DNA of 64,000 nt, from assembly GCF_002237655.1 (NCBI RefSeq), contig NZ_NOKT01000031.1, forward strand, positions 43,370-107,369, written 5' to 3'. This DNA comes from Streptomyces sp. XY006. Its GTDB lineage: Bacteria; Actinomycetota; Actinomycetes; Streptomycetales; Streptomycetaceae. Positions 25,822 to 33,997 of this stretch are shown here, piece after piece. The notes under the pieces are model-generated. The model ran no database searches and was not told where the DNA came from. It saw nothing but the letters and a program-made list of their open reading frames with translations. How positions within the stretch are numbered: position 1 is the stretch's first letter; each line of letters opens with the position of its first letter. The translations under genes were made by a program, and so were the position numbers.

Positions 25822-26360
25822 TGATCCTCACCGGCCCGGAGATCACCGCAGCCGCTCACGACGGCCGCCTCCGCATCACCCCCTTCGCCGCCGACCAGGT
25901 CAATCCCAACAGCTACAACGTGCGTCTGGGGCCCACCCTGATCACCTACACAGGCCCTGTCTTGGACGCCCACCGGCCCAACCCCACCCGCGAATCCAAC
26001 ATCGGCCCGGACGGGCACATCCTCCAGCCGGGCGAGCTCTACCTCGGCCACACCCTCGAAGAGGTCGGCTCCGACACGTTCGTGCCGCTGCTGTTCGGCC
26101 GCTCCTCCGTCGGACGTCTCGGCCTGTTTGTCGAGATCACCGCCCCCATCGGCGACATCGGCTTCCACGGCCAGTGGACGCTCATGCTCACCCCGATCCG
26201 ACCGCTGCGCGTGTACGCCGGCATGAAGATCGGGCAGATCATGTTCTTCCTCTCCACCGGCGCCATCGACCTCTACCGGGGCAAGTACCAGGCCGCCGCA
26301 GGACCGCAGCCCTCCGCCTACTGGCGAGACCTCGCCCGGCTCCAGGTGGTGGCATCGTGA
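25821..26360 (+). CDS. dCTP deaminase/dUTPase-fold protein 1 (catalytic Glu replaced)
   Basis: A 179-residue trimeric dUTPase-superfamily protein closest to dCTP deaminase. The N-terminal PFAADQVNPNSYNVRLG and the active-site GRSSVGRLG (residues 93-101) are conserved. However, the strand that carries the deaminase Glu in the family (TLE) reads GQWTLMLTP, with Met122 in that position. Deaminase activity alone is therefore doubtful. It overlaps the next paralogue by 4 nt, and both begin ILTGPxIxAA. A heteromeric enzyme with the next protein, or a nucleotide-binding role, is possible. Confidence 0.85.
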   Translation: MILTGPEITAAAHDGRLRITPFAADQVNPNSYNVRLGPTLITYTGPVLDAHRPNPTRESNIGPDGHILQPGELYLGHTLEEVGSDTFVPLLFGRSSVGRLGLFVEITAPIGDIGFHGQWTLMLTPIRPLRVYAGMKIGQIMFFLSTGAIDLYRGKYQAAAGPQPSAYWRDLARLQVVAS

Positions 26361-26893
26361 TTCTCACCGGGCCCGCCATCGCCGCCGCCGTCGAGGCCGG
26401 CGAGATCACCATCGACCCGTACGAGCCCAGCCGCGTCTCCCCCAACGCCTACGACTGGCGCCTCGGCAACACCATCCGCGTCTGCGACGGCGACCTCGAC
26501 GCTGCAATGCCCACCACCTTCACCGAGCAGGCCATCCCCGACGTCGGCCTGGTGCTGCGCCCTGGCCTGCTGTACCTGGGCATCACACTGGAGCGGACTG
26601 GTTCGGAGACGTACGCGCAGATGCTCAACGGCGACCGCACCACCGGCTCCCTGGGCATCTGGGTCCACGTGTCGGCTCCGCTTGGGCACCAGGGCCACGC
26701 GATCCGCTGGACGCTGGAGATCCGCGCCGTCCGACCGGTGCGCGTGTATCCAGGCATGACCTTCGGCAAGCTCGTCTTCCTCACCACCTTCGGCGCCCCG
26801 GCCAGCTACCAGCAGCAGCCCGCCAAGTACGCGTCCACGGAAGGCATCGACATCTCGCGCCTCTACGAGGAGATCGACGGAGGAGCGCGGTGA
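26357..26893 (+). CDS. dCTP deaminase/dUTPase-fold protein 2 (RSS motif altered)
   Basis: A 178-residue paralogue of the preceding protein. It keeps the Glu in IRWTLEIRAV (Glu121) but the GRSSxxRxG active-site loop reads GDRTTGSLG (92-100). Other family features remain: PYEPSRVSPNAYDWRLG near the start and RVYPGMTFGKLVF near the end. The two tandem genes have thus lost opposite halves of the expected active site. GTG 26357 overlaps the previous stop (GTGA) and its own stop overlaps the glycosyltransferase start. Confidence 0.85.
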   Translation: MILTGPAIAAAVEAGEITIDPYEPSRVSPNAYDWRLGNTIRVCDGDLDAAMPTTFTEQAIPDVGLVLRPGLLYLGITLERTGSETYAQMLNGDRTTGSLGIWVHVSAPLGHQGHAIRWTLEIRAVRPVRVYPGMTFGKLVFLTTFGAPASYQQQPAKYASTEGIDISRLYEEIDGGAR

Positions 26894-28005
26894 ACGCCAG
26901 CTCGGCCACCGGCCCGATGGCCGCCACCTTCCTGGATCTCCCCGTCGGAAGCCCTGGCGGCAGCGTCGAACTCTTCCTCGACCTCTACACCGGCGAGCAA
27001 CCCCTCATCCCGGCCCGCGCCTTCATGCTCGCACCACCTGGTCACGCTCCCCGTCCACCCGCCGGCCTCAACCTGCTCCCCGCAGCAGGCAAATGCCTGG
27101 AAGGAACAGCCTTCAGCCGCTACGTCACCACCCTGCGCAGAGCGCTTACAGCCACGCTCGATCCCACACGGATCGACGTCCTCCACTTGCAGCACCTCGC
27201 GTTCGGCGCCACCCCAGCCCTCATCCGCGCCCTACCCGCACACCCCCGGATCGCCCTCGTCCACGGCACGGACCTGCTCTTCGCCGAGACCCACCGAGAC
27301 CAGCTCCAAGTGCTGCGCGAGACAGCCAGGGCCGCCGACTCCATCGTGGTCCCCACCAACGCGATGGCCGACCGCCTCCTCAAGCTCGCCCCGCAGATCG
27401 AACGCCGCAAGATCACCCACATCCCCTGGGGCATCCCCGACCACCTGCTTACCGCCCCGCCCGCCCGGCCAGCACGCACCTCCACCAGCCACCTGCGGCT
27501 CCTGTACGCAGGACGCCTGACCGCCGAAAAGGGTGCCGAGGCCCTGATCAAGAGCCTGGCTCCCGTGCCCGGCGTCGAGCTGAGCGTCGCAGCGCCCAAA
27601 GCCCAGTTCCACGCACTGGCCCCGCTACTGCAACGAGCCGGCGTACGAGTCCGCTACCTCGGCTGGCTCCGCCGCCCACAGCTGTGGAAAGCCTTCACCG
27701 AACACGACGTGCTCGTCGTGCCGTCCACCACCTTGGAGGCCATGGGACTGGTCGCGCTGGAAGCCCAGGCATGCGGGCTACCCGTCCTCTACCAGCCCGT
27801 CCCCGGCCTCAACCAAGCCCTCGCCGCTTCCGGCATGGCCACCGACTTCACCCACTCCGCCGCACTCGCGCGCGACCTCGACCGGCTGAGAAAGACACCT
27901 GGGCTGCTGACTGCCCTGCGACAGGCGGGCTATGCAAACGCGGCACGCTATCCCCTCTCGGCGACCGCACGGTTGCTGACCGACCTCGGCCGACAGCTCA
28001 CTTGA
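26890..28005 (+). CDS. GT-B glycosyltransferase (family 4-like)
   Basis: A 371-residue glycosyltransferase. The N-terminal half starts FLDLPVGSPGGSVELFLDL, a GG acceptor loop; the C-terminal nucleotide-sugar domain has LRLLYAGRLTAEKGAEALIKSL, then LVVPSTTLEAMGLVALEAQACGLPVLYQPVPG, the E-x7-E region. It is cytoplasmic, with no signal. GTG 26890 overlaps the second deaminase-like gene by 4 nt. In the operon it would add a sugar to the product of the enolpyruvyl transferase and phosphatase; substrate unknown. Confidence 0.88.
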   Translation: MNASSATGPMAATFLDLPVGSPGGSVELFLDLYTGEQPLIPARAFMLAPPGHAPRPPAGLNLLPAAGKCLEGTAFSRYVTTLRRALTATLDPTRIDVLHLQHLAFGATPALIRALPAHPRIALVHGTDLLFAETHRDQLQVLRETARAADSIVVPTNAMADRLLKLAPQIERRKITHIPWGIPDHLLTAPPARPARTSTSHLRLLYAGRLTAEKGAEALIKSLAPVPGVELSVAAPKAQFHALAPLLQRAGVRVRYLGWLRRPQLWKAFTEHDVLVVPSTTLEAMGLVALEAQACGLPVLYQPVPGLNQALAASGMATDFTHSAALARDLDRLRKTPGLLTALRQAGYANAARYPLSATARLLTDLGRQLT

Positions 28006-28099
28006 ACCGACCGCCAGACGACCCGACACGTCACTACCCGAACCGCTCCGCGAACGTCACTACGCTGACCGACGGGACACCCCGGCGAAGAGGGAGACC

Positions 28100-29143
28100 A
28101 TGACGTACGACCGCGACCGCATCGAAGCCCTCCTCGACGAGGGAGTCCGCGACAAGGTGTACCCGGGCGCCGTGTGGGCCGTCGGCGATGCCACCGGCAC
28201 CCTCGCCCACGGCACCACCGGCGTCCTCGACCCCGACGAGCCGGAGGTGCCGATGCGCACCGACACCGTCTTCGACGCCGCCAGCCTCACCAAGATCCTG
28301 GCCGTCTGGTCCTCCATCGGGGCCCTGTGGGAGGACGGCACCCTCGACCTCGACCAGCCGCTCGGCAGCTTCTGGCAGGAGGTCACCGGGCACCCACTCG
28401 GAGCCGTCACCGCCCGGCAGCTGCTGACGCACACCGCCGGCGTCCCACTGCGGGCGCAGCTGAAGAACCTCTACGGCACCGACCCCCACGAGATCCGCCG
28501 AGGCGTCCTCCAAGAACAACTCCATCGGACACCCGGAGAAGCCGTCGAGTACACCGACCGGGCCGCCCTCATCCTCGGCTACCTCGCCGAACACCTCTCC
28601 GGCCGCCCCTTGGACCAGCTGGCCACCGCCCGCACCTGGCACCCCCTGGGCATGACCGGCACCCGCTTCGGCCCCCTGCCCGCCGACCTCGCCGCCCGCT
28701 GCGCCCCCACCGAACTCGACCAGGACACCGACACCCACCTCAAGGGAGTCGCCCACGACTTCTCGGCCCGCCTCCTGGGCGGCGTCTGCGGCATTGCCGG
28801 CGTCTTCACCGTCCTCGACGACCTCGCCACCTTCCTCCAGTACATGCTCGCCCCCGCAGCGTCACAGCTCCGGGCTGGCTTCGGCATCGAGTGGATCAAC
28901 AGGTCCCTGGCCATCGAGACGGGGCAGCTCCAGCCCGCTCGCGGCCTGTTCTGGCACCCAGCTCCCGGTACCACCACCGAGGAGGACGTCTGGGTCCACT
29001 ACGGCTTCACCGGCACGGGCATGTGGATCTCCCCCACCAAGGACCGCTGGGCGGTGCTCCTGACCAACAAGCTTTACTACACAAGGGATCGTGGGCCATT
29101 GACTGAGGTTCGCAACACCTTCCGCGAACTCGCCTTCAATTGA
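28100..29143 (+). CDS. Serine hydrolase, beta-lactamase/PBP fold
   Basis: A 347-residue class C beta-lactamase-like hydrolase. The nucleophile motif is SLTK in FDAASLTKILAVWSSIGALW; the second motif, usually YxN, reads VEYTDRAALILGYLAE (YTD); and HYGFTGTG provides the H-x-G motif. There is no signal peptide, so it is probably cytoplasmic and acts on an ester or amide rather than on peptidoglycan. ATG 28100 follows AGGGAGA. It lies 95 bp beyond the operon in the same direction and may act on the operon's product, for example as a self-resistance or maturation enzyme; this is inference. Confidence 0.85.
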   Translation: MTYDRDRIEALLDEGVRDKVYPGAVWAVGDATGTLAHGTTGVLDPDEPEVPMRTDTVFDAASLTKILAVWSSIGALWEDGTLDLDQPLGSFWQEVTGHPLGAVTARQLLTHTAGVPLRAQLKNLYGTDPHEIRRGVLQEQLHRTPGEAVEYTDRAALILGYLAEHLSGRPLDQLATARTWHPLGMTGTRFGPLPADLAARCAPTELDQDTDTHLKGVAHDFSARLLGGVCGIAGVFTVLDDLATFLQYMLAPAASQLRAGFGIEWINRSLAIETGQLQPARGLFWHPAPGTTTEEDVWVHYGFTGTGMWISPTKDRWAVLLTNKLYYTRDRGPLTEVRNTFRELAFN

Positions 29144-29446
29144 TGTTTCAAAAAGGGGCCCAGCCCCATCCGACGTCCACCACCCGGTGTTGAGCGCAAC
29201 GCTGCCCACCCGCCTGCTAGACGGCTGACCTTACTCGGACAGCGGTCATCGCCGGTGTCCGAAGGTAAGTGGACACACAGTGCGTTGCAGCTGAGACCGA
29301 ACGAGCGCTGCCAATGCGACGGAGTTAACCGAATCGGCTCCGGTGGCCCACCCATTGCGTCCGCTTTAGCGTGGAATGCACCGCTCTTCAGATAGGGGTG
29401 ATGTCAGTGCCATAGGGAAGACTCTGGATGTGGGGGAGGGAGACTC
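29144..29446. other. Intergenic region
   Basis: About 300 bp, with a lower GC content than its flanks and no convincing gene on either strand. It marks the boundary between the nucleotide-type cargo and the defence-type cargo. CCGGTGTCCGAAGG and nearby sequences show no clear repeats or terminator. Confidence 0.4.
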
Positions 29447-29686
29447 ATGACTGACCAGCAAAATGGCTCTGACCAGCGCATACCTGCTCCGAACGGTTGC
29501 CGATGGTGTGGGCTTGAGGCGCGGGAGCATGCGCAGCGCTGGAAGCCTCCGGTGGGGTGGCACAAGTGGGAACCGCCGACATTGGAACAACGCAAGGAAC
29601 GCATGCTCGCACGGCGGCGGCGCCGCAGCGGTACCAGTGAGACCAGGTCAGCGCTGCGCGCTCTTACCCTGCGGCCAGCTTTCTGA
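29447..29686 (+). CDS. Small hypothetical protein with CxxC
   Basis: A 79-residue basic protein: GCRWCGLEAREHAQRWKP has a Cys-x-x-Cys with nearby His and Trp, suggestive of a small zinc-binding peptide, followed by an Arg-rich tail (MLARRRRRSG). Similar small CRWCG-type proteins are frequent in Streptomyces accessory DNA. ATG 29447 follows GGGAGGGAG. It overlaps the end of the convergent OLD gene by 23 bp. Function unknown. Confidence 0.65.
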   Translation: MTDQQNGSDQRIPAPNGCRWCGLEAREHAQRWKPPVGWHKWEPPTLEQRKERMLARRRRRSGTSETRSALRALTLRPAF

Positions 29687-31538
29687 TCTCGCCGAAGATC
29701 TCCCGCAGCTGTGCGGGCACCTCATCAGGGCTGGTGAGCGTGCTCACCAGCCCGAACATCATGTCGGGTTTGCCGCTGGGCCCGCTCGTGCTGTCATTGC
29801 GGAGCATGTTCAGCACTTCCTTACTGAACTTCTTGCCGCGCTGAGCGGTGAAGTCGTCCTTGGTCCACGGCTCGCCGCCCTTCGGCCAGAGTTCGTTGGC
29901 GGTCGCGGCCCACAGATCGTCCGGGAACAGTTCCTCAAGCTCATTGAAGGCGTCCGGCTCGCCCACGAAACGGACAACGTCGCTGAAAGCACTGCCGAAG
30001 AACTGCTGGAGTCGGGCTTCCTTGAAGAGCCCCTTGGGCAAGGTGCGGCTGTCGGCGTCCACCATGAGCATCACGGAGCGACCATGCGCGACCAGATAGT
30101 GAGCGAGGTGCAGGGCCCCCTCATTGTTGAAGCACGCCCACAAGGCGATGCCGGCCGACTGGAGAGACTGGCCCTCCGACAGTCGGAACAGCATGGGGAT
30201 CACCCGCTGTTCGGTGTCACCCTCGACAGCCAGAAAGCAACGCTCATGCAGTAGAACGGAGTTTCGAAGACCGACCGCCGCGGCCATGCGCCCCAGGTGC
30301 ACGTCGATGCCGTCGTGGGTGTCGGCCCCCAGCCGCTCGATCACCGTCCGTCCGCGCTCCAGTCGCAGATGCACGACGTCGGCGATGTCGACACCGTCGA
30401 TGAGGTTCATGGAGTGGGTGGCGACGATTACGTTCACATGGGGCAGCGCGCTCTGGTCACGGATGAGCTGCATGATCTTGCGCTGGTGCCCGTAGTCGAG
30501 GTGTGTGTCCGGCTCGTCGTAGATCACAATCGTCTGCACCGGAGGCGGGACATCTTCGGCGGCCTCAGGGTCAGCTGAGGAGTCGACGTCGGCGAACTCC
30601 TCGCGCGTGAGCAGTTGGCTGTTCCACTCCCAGATCGCCAGGGAGATACGTCGTGCGCTACCTAGGCCGGAACGATCCAGGCCCACGGTCTCGCCCTTCG
30701 TACGGGCGATTCGCAGCGGCGCACCCCGGAAACCGTGAGTGAACGAGACCACAGGCTCGACATCAACGTCTGTGAGGTCGTCGCAACGGCTCTGAATGTG
30801 CTCGCACAGAGACCGGGCGTCGTCCTGAAGTCGCTCCTTGATCCCGGCCTCGATCGACTGCAACTGGCCCTCAAGCGTGGGGTCCGCCATATGGGCCTGG
30901 TAGCGGCCCATCAGCGCGGTCTTCACCGCAGCGTCGGGATCGGCCGACTTCCCGTCGAACGGCATCAGCCGGGGCATGCGGCGCTCCATCTCCCTCGGAG
31001 CAGGAACCCAGCCCGACGTTGAGGCGTGAGCCATGCCGTACCTGCATAGGGCTGGCTCGATGTCGCCGCGCCTTATGGACGACAGCTCAGGAAGCAACTG
31101 CTTGGCGAGGGCCCTCACCTCGTTGAGGGACAGCTTGGAAGGGTCACGCAGTCGTTCGTCGTCCGCGAGCGGCGCCCAGCACTCAAGGACGGGGTCCTCA
31201 CCGTTGACAGCGCCCCGCCGTACGCGCAACTCCTCGGTCGGGAAGCCGAACGTTTCCAACTCCCAAGAGTCAAGGGTGAACTGCCCCTCAACCCATGTGG
31301 TCGAACACCGCAGGAGAGGCGCCGAGTCATCGACGTCCACGCCATCCGAAGCGTCGAGCTCGTACGTACGATCGTCCTCGGTCAACTGCTCATTGCCCAC
31401 AAGGAACGCCAGCGCGGCAAGCACCGCGCTCTTACCGCCGTCGTTCTGGCCGGCGAGGATGGTAGGTGTGCTGACCGGAATGTCACGGACGTCCTTGAGG
31501 GATCGGAATCCGCACACGGTGAAGCTGTGCAGGTGCAC
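29664..31538 (-). CDS. OLD-family ATPase/TOPRIM nuclease
   Basis: A 624-residue protein with an SMC/ABC-type ATPase and a C-terminal TOPRIM nuclease, the architecture of OLD and GajA. Walker A is LAGQNDGGKSAVLAAL (about residue 30), the signature and Walker B regions are GLGSARRISLAIWEW and TIVIYDEPDTHLDYG, with the H loop VIVATHSMNLIDG. TOPRIM motifs are LAVEGDTEQRVIPML (Glu) and VMLMVDADSR (DxD). GTG 31538 starts VHLHSFTVCGFRSLKDV. No UvrD-like gajB follows, so it fits a single-gene class 1 OLD anti-phage nuclease better than Gabija. Confidence 0.9.
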   Translation of the reverse strand: MHLHSFTVCGFRSLKDVRDIPVSTPTILAGQNDGGKSAVLAALAFLVGNEQLTEDDRTYELDASDGVDVDDSAPLLRCSTTWVEGQFTLDSWELETFGFPTEELRVRRGAVNGEDPVLECWAPLADDERLRDPSKLSLNEVRALAKQLLPELSSIRRGDIEPALCRYGMAHASTSGWVPAPREMERRMPRLMPFDGKSADPDAAVKTALMGRYQAHMADPTLEGQLQSIEAGIKERLQDDARSLCEHIQSRCDDLTDVDVEPVVSFTHGFRGAPLRIARTKGETVGLDRSGLGSARRISLAIWEWNSQLLTREEFADVDSSADPEAAEDVPPPVQTIVIYDEPDTHLDYGHQRKIMQLIRDQSALPHVNVIVATHSMNLIDGVDIADVVHLRLERGRTVIERLGADTHDGIDVHLGRMAAAVGLRNSVLLHERCFLAVEGDTEQRVIPMLFRLSEGQSLQSAGIALWACFNNEGALHLAHYLVAHGRSVMLMVDADSRTLPKGLFKEARLQQFFGSAFSDVVRFVGEPDAFNELEELFPDDLWAATANELWPKGGEPWTKDDFTAQRGKKFSKEVLNMLRNDSTSGPSGKPDMMFGLVSTLTSPDEVPAQLREIFGEIRKLAAG

Positions 31539-31860
31539 CGTTCTCAGCCGCTCCGTTCCCTAGCGCCTCGGGGCAGACGCAAGCCACCAGGGGCGCCTCG
31601 CCCCAGACATCGACCTGGGCAACAGCCAACCCAGGCGCATCATCTTATGTCTTGTGGAGATAGCCTGTTGGCGCTGTGAACGGATCTGACCGATTCAGAC
31701 CGACACCGCACGAAGCCTGCCTGCCTCGGGCTCAATATCACGGCTCACGGGGCCTTCATCGCCCCCGAACCGCACCACGCCCGCGTCCTGTTCTCAGGCA
31801 TGCAGCCGTCCTGAGCAGTGTCCACACGTGTGCGGGCAGGCCCGTCTACGATCAGCCGCC
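31539..31860. promoter_or_regulatory. Divergent promoter region, OLD / HNH restriction genes
   Basis: About 320 bp between two divergent defence-type genes; no convincing ORF. ATCATCTTATGTCTTG (near 31640) and TATCACGGCTCAC (near 31737) are AT-richer patches that could hold promoters, but no clear -35/-10 pair can be assigned. Confidence 0.35.
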
Positions 31861-32751
31861 ATGGACTGGCTGGAGCGGATAGCGAAGCTGAGGCAGTGGA
31901 CCAGGAGCGGTACCCGCGCACCGCACAAGCCGCTGCTGCTCCTGTACGCCCTCGGCCGGTTCCAGGATGATGCCGACAGCGGCCTGCAATACACCGCGGT
32001 GGAACAGGACTTGCAGCGCCTGCTGACCGAGTACGGCCCACCCAACAAGACGACACCCGCCTACCCCTTCCACCACCTGGCCAGCGACGGCGTATGGGAA
32101 GTCCGCACCGATCGCGGACCGGGAAGCCCTGGAAGCGGGGTACGGGACCTCCGCGAGACGGGCGCCACCGGACAGCTAGCGCCGGCCTTGAGAGCGGCGC
32201 TGCGACGCGAACCGGACCTGCTCGGCAGAATGGCGCGATTGCTGCTCGACCTGCACTTCCCACCCTCCCTGCACGCGGAACTGTGCGAAGCCGTCGGCCT
32301 GGAGCTGGAGCCGGCGGAGGCCGAGCAGCTCTCGGCCGTACGCAGGCAGCGGGACCGGAGGATGCGGGAGCTGGTGCTGACCGCCTACGAGTACCGGTGC
32401 GCCTTCTGCGGATACGACGGCAGGATCGGCGCGGTGCCCGTCGGGCTGGAGGCCGCCCACGTGCGCTGGTGGGCATTCGGAGGCCCCGACGAGATCGAGA
32501 ACGGGCTGTGCCTGTGCTCGCTGCACCACAAGCTCTTCGACAAGGGCGTCCTCGGCCTGGGAGACGACCAACGCATCCTGGTGTCACAACGCTTCGTTGG
32601 CCACAGCCCCGCCGCCCGCGACCACGTCATAGCCCTCGCGGGCCGCCCACTCATCGGCCCCCAGCCGGGTGCTCGCCCTGTTGCCGCAGTTCACTGCGAC
32701 TGGCACGCCCGACAGGTCTTCCACGGCGAACCGCGCCCTGCCACTGCCTGA
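31861..32751 (+). CDS. Phosphorothioate-dependent HNH restriction endonuclease (ScoMcrA/SprMcrA-like)
   Basis: A 296-residue type IV restriction enzyme. The N-terminus WLERIAKLRQWTR with APHKPLLLLYALGRFQDD and the loop AYPFHHLASDGVWEV match the sulfur-binding domain of phosphorothioate-sensing McrA proteins. The C-terminal nuclease is an HNH with zinc cysteines: CAFCGYDGRIG, GLEAAHVRWWAFGGPDEIENG and CLCSLHHKLFDKG (His, Asn, His). It should cut DNA carrying Dnd-type phosphorothioate marks and so block incoming modified DNA. No dnd genes are present here, consistent with a recipient that lacks the mark. Confidence 0.87.
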   Translation: MDWLERIAKLRQWTRSGTRAPHKPLLLLYALGRFQDDADSGLQYTAVEQDLQRLLTEYGPPNKTTPAYPFHHLASDGVWEVRTDRGPGSPGSGVRDLRETGATGQLAPALRAALRREPDLLGRMARLLLDLHFPPSLHAELCEAVGLELEPAEAEQLSAVRRQRDRRMRELVLTAYEYRCAFCGYDGRIGAVPVGLEAAHVRWWAFGGPDEIENGLCLCSLHHKLFDKGVLGLGDDQRILVSQRFVGHSPAARDHVIALAGRPLIGPQPGARPVAAVHCDWHARQVFHGEPRPATA

Positions 32752-32885
32752 ACGCTGCTGCGCCCACAATCAACTGTTCAGAGAGTGGCCCTCACTTGCA
32801 GCGCTACTTTCATGATATGACGCCGAATCAGTCACGGAATATTTTGTGCTACTGTTTTGAGGTCTGATACGAGGTGGTGTCGTGT

Positions 32886-33995
32886 ATGGCGATCACTGAG
32901 CTGCAGGCGCAGCCCGGGATGCTCGTGCTGGCGCGCGAGTCCCGCGGGCTGACGCAGGCTGAGGTCGCCGCGGCTATGACCAAGGCGTCGCCAGGCGGCG
33001 CCACGCCGGTTTCCCAGGGCTACGTAAGCCGAGCCGAGGCTGGTCGTCTCGTCGTCACACATGAGCGTCTTGAGCTGTACGCTGCCGCGCTTGGCTACCC
33101 TCCTGAGTTGCTGTGCCTGGATCCGCAGGTCAGCGGCATCGGGGTGGGCCTGGTCCACCACCGCAAGAAAGCAGCTCTGACTGCCTCCGCTCTGCGACGC
33201 GTGCACGCCCATGTGGCGCTCTCACGGATTCAGCTGAACGGCCTGGCGTCCGCAGCGGCATTGCCGCCAGTCTCACATCGCTTCTTCAGGGTCCCACTGG
33301 ATGACCTCACCACCCCGAAGGACGCTGCCCGGCGAGTCCGCAGGGAGTGGAGCGTGGCCCCCGGTCCGGTACCCGACATGGTCGCGGTGCTGGAGAATGC
33401 CGGCGCACTGGTGATCACCCGCGACCTGGACAGCGACCTGTTGGACGCCGTAAGCCAGTGGGAAGCGGGCGGGCGTCCTCTGCTCCTGGTCAACACCCGG
33501 GCACCGGGCGACCGACGTCGCTTCAGCATCGCGCACGAGCTGGGTCACCTGGTGATGCATGACGAGCCGGGCACAGGGTCCACGCAGGAGAAGCAGGCCG
33601 ACGCCTTCGCTGCCGAGTTCTTGATGCCTGCCTCCGATATCCGGCAGGCGTTCTCCGGCGGCGTCGATCTGGCCAAGCTGATGGAGCTGAAGCGGGTTTG
33701 GGGTGTCTCCATGAGCGCGCTGCTGCGCCGTGCCCAAACGCTCAACGCCGTCAGCGAGTGGCAGTACCGCACCCTGATGATCGAGATGTCAGCGCTCGGC
33801 TACCGGACCGCAGAGCCTGTTGATGTCCTCCCTGAGCAGCCGCAGCGCCTCGTTGCCCTTGTCAACACCTTGCTGACCGACCGCCAGATGACTCTGGAGG
33901 ATGCGGCTGCCTGCGCGCACCTGCTTCCTGAAGACTTCCAGCGCCTGTACGTCGAGGGCGCCGGTTCATCATCATTCCCTGCCTTCCGAAGGTGA
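32886..33995 (+). CDS. XRE-ImmA/IrrE metallopeptidase regulator
   Basis: About 369 residues: an N-terminal HTH (LVLARESRGLTQAEVAAAM and GYVSRAEAGRLVVTHERLE) joined to a zinc peptidase with the HExxH motif FSIAHELGHLVMHDE and the downstream QADAFAAEFLMP Glu. Such proteins cleave a repressor or partner in response to stress or DNA damage, as ImmA does in ICEBs1. ATG 32886 has GAGGTGG 9 nt upstream. Its stop is 2 nt from the next gene, so the two act together; the next protein could be its target or the effector it controls. Confidence 0.9.
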   Translation: MAITELQAQPGMLVLARESRGLTQAEVAAAMTKASPGGATPVSQGYVSRAEAGRLVVTHERLELYAAALGYPPELLCLDPQVSGIGVGLVHHRKKAALTASALRRVHAHVALSRIQLNGLASAAALPPVSHRFFRVPLDDLTTPKDAARRVRREWSVAPGPVPDMVAVLENAGALVITRDLDSDLLDAVSQWEAGGRPLLLVNTRAPGDRRRFSIAHELGHLVMHDEPGTGSTQEKQADAFAAEFLMPASDIRQAFSGGVDLAKLMELKRVWGVSMSALLRRAQTLNAVSEWQYRTLMIEMSALGYRTAEPVDVLPEQPQRLVALVNTLLTDRQMTLEDAAACAHLLPEDFQRLYVEGAGSSSFPAFRR

Positions 33996-33997
33996 CC

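Noticed and set aside
29664..31538. Gabija system
   Set aside because: The ATPase-TOPRIM protein resembles GajA, but no UvrD-like helicase gene lies next to it; the neighbours are a small CxxC protein and an HNH enzyme.
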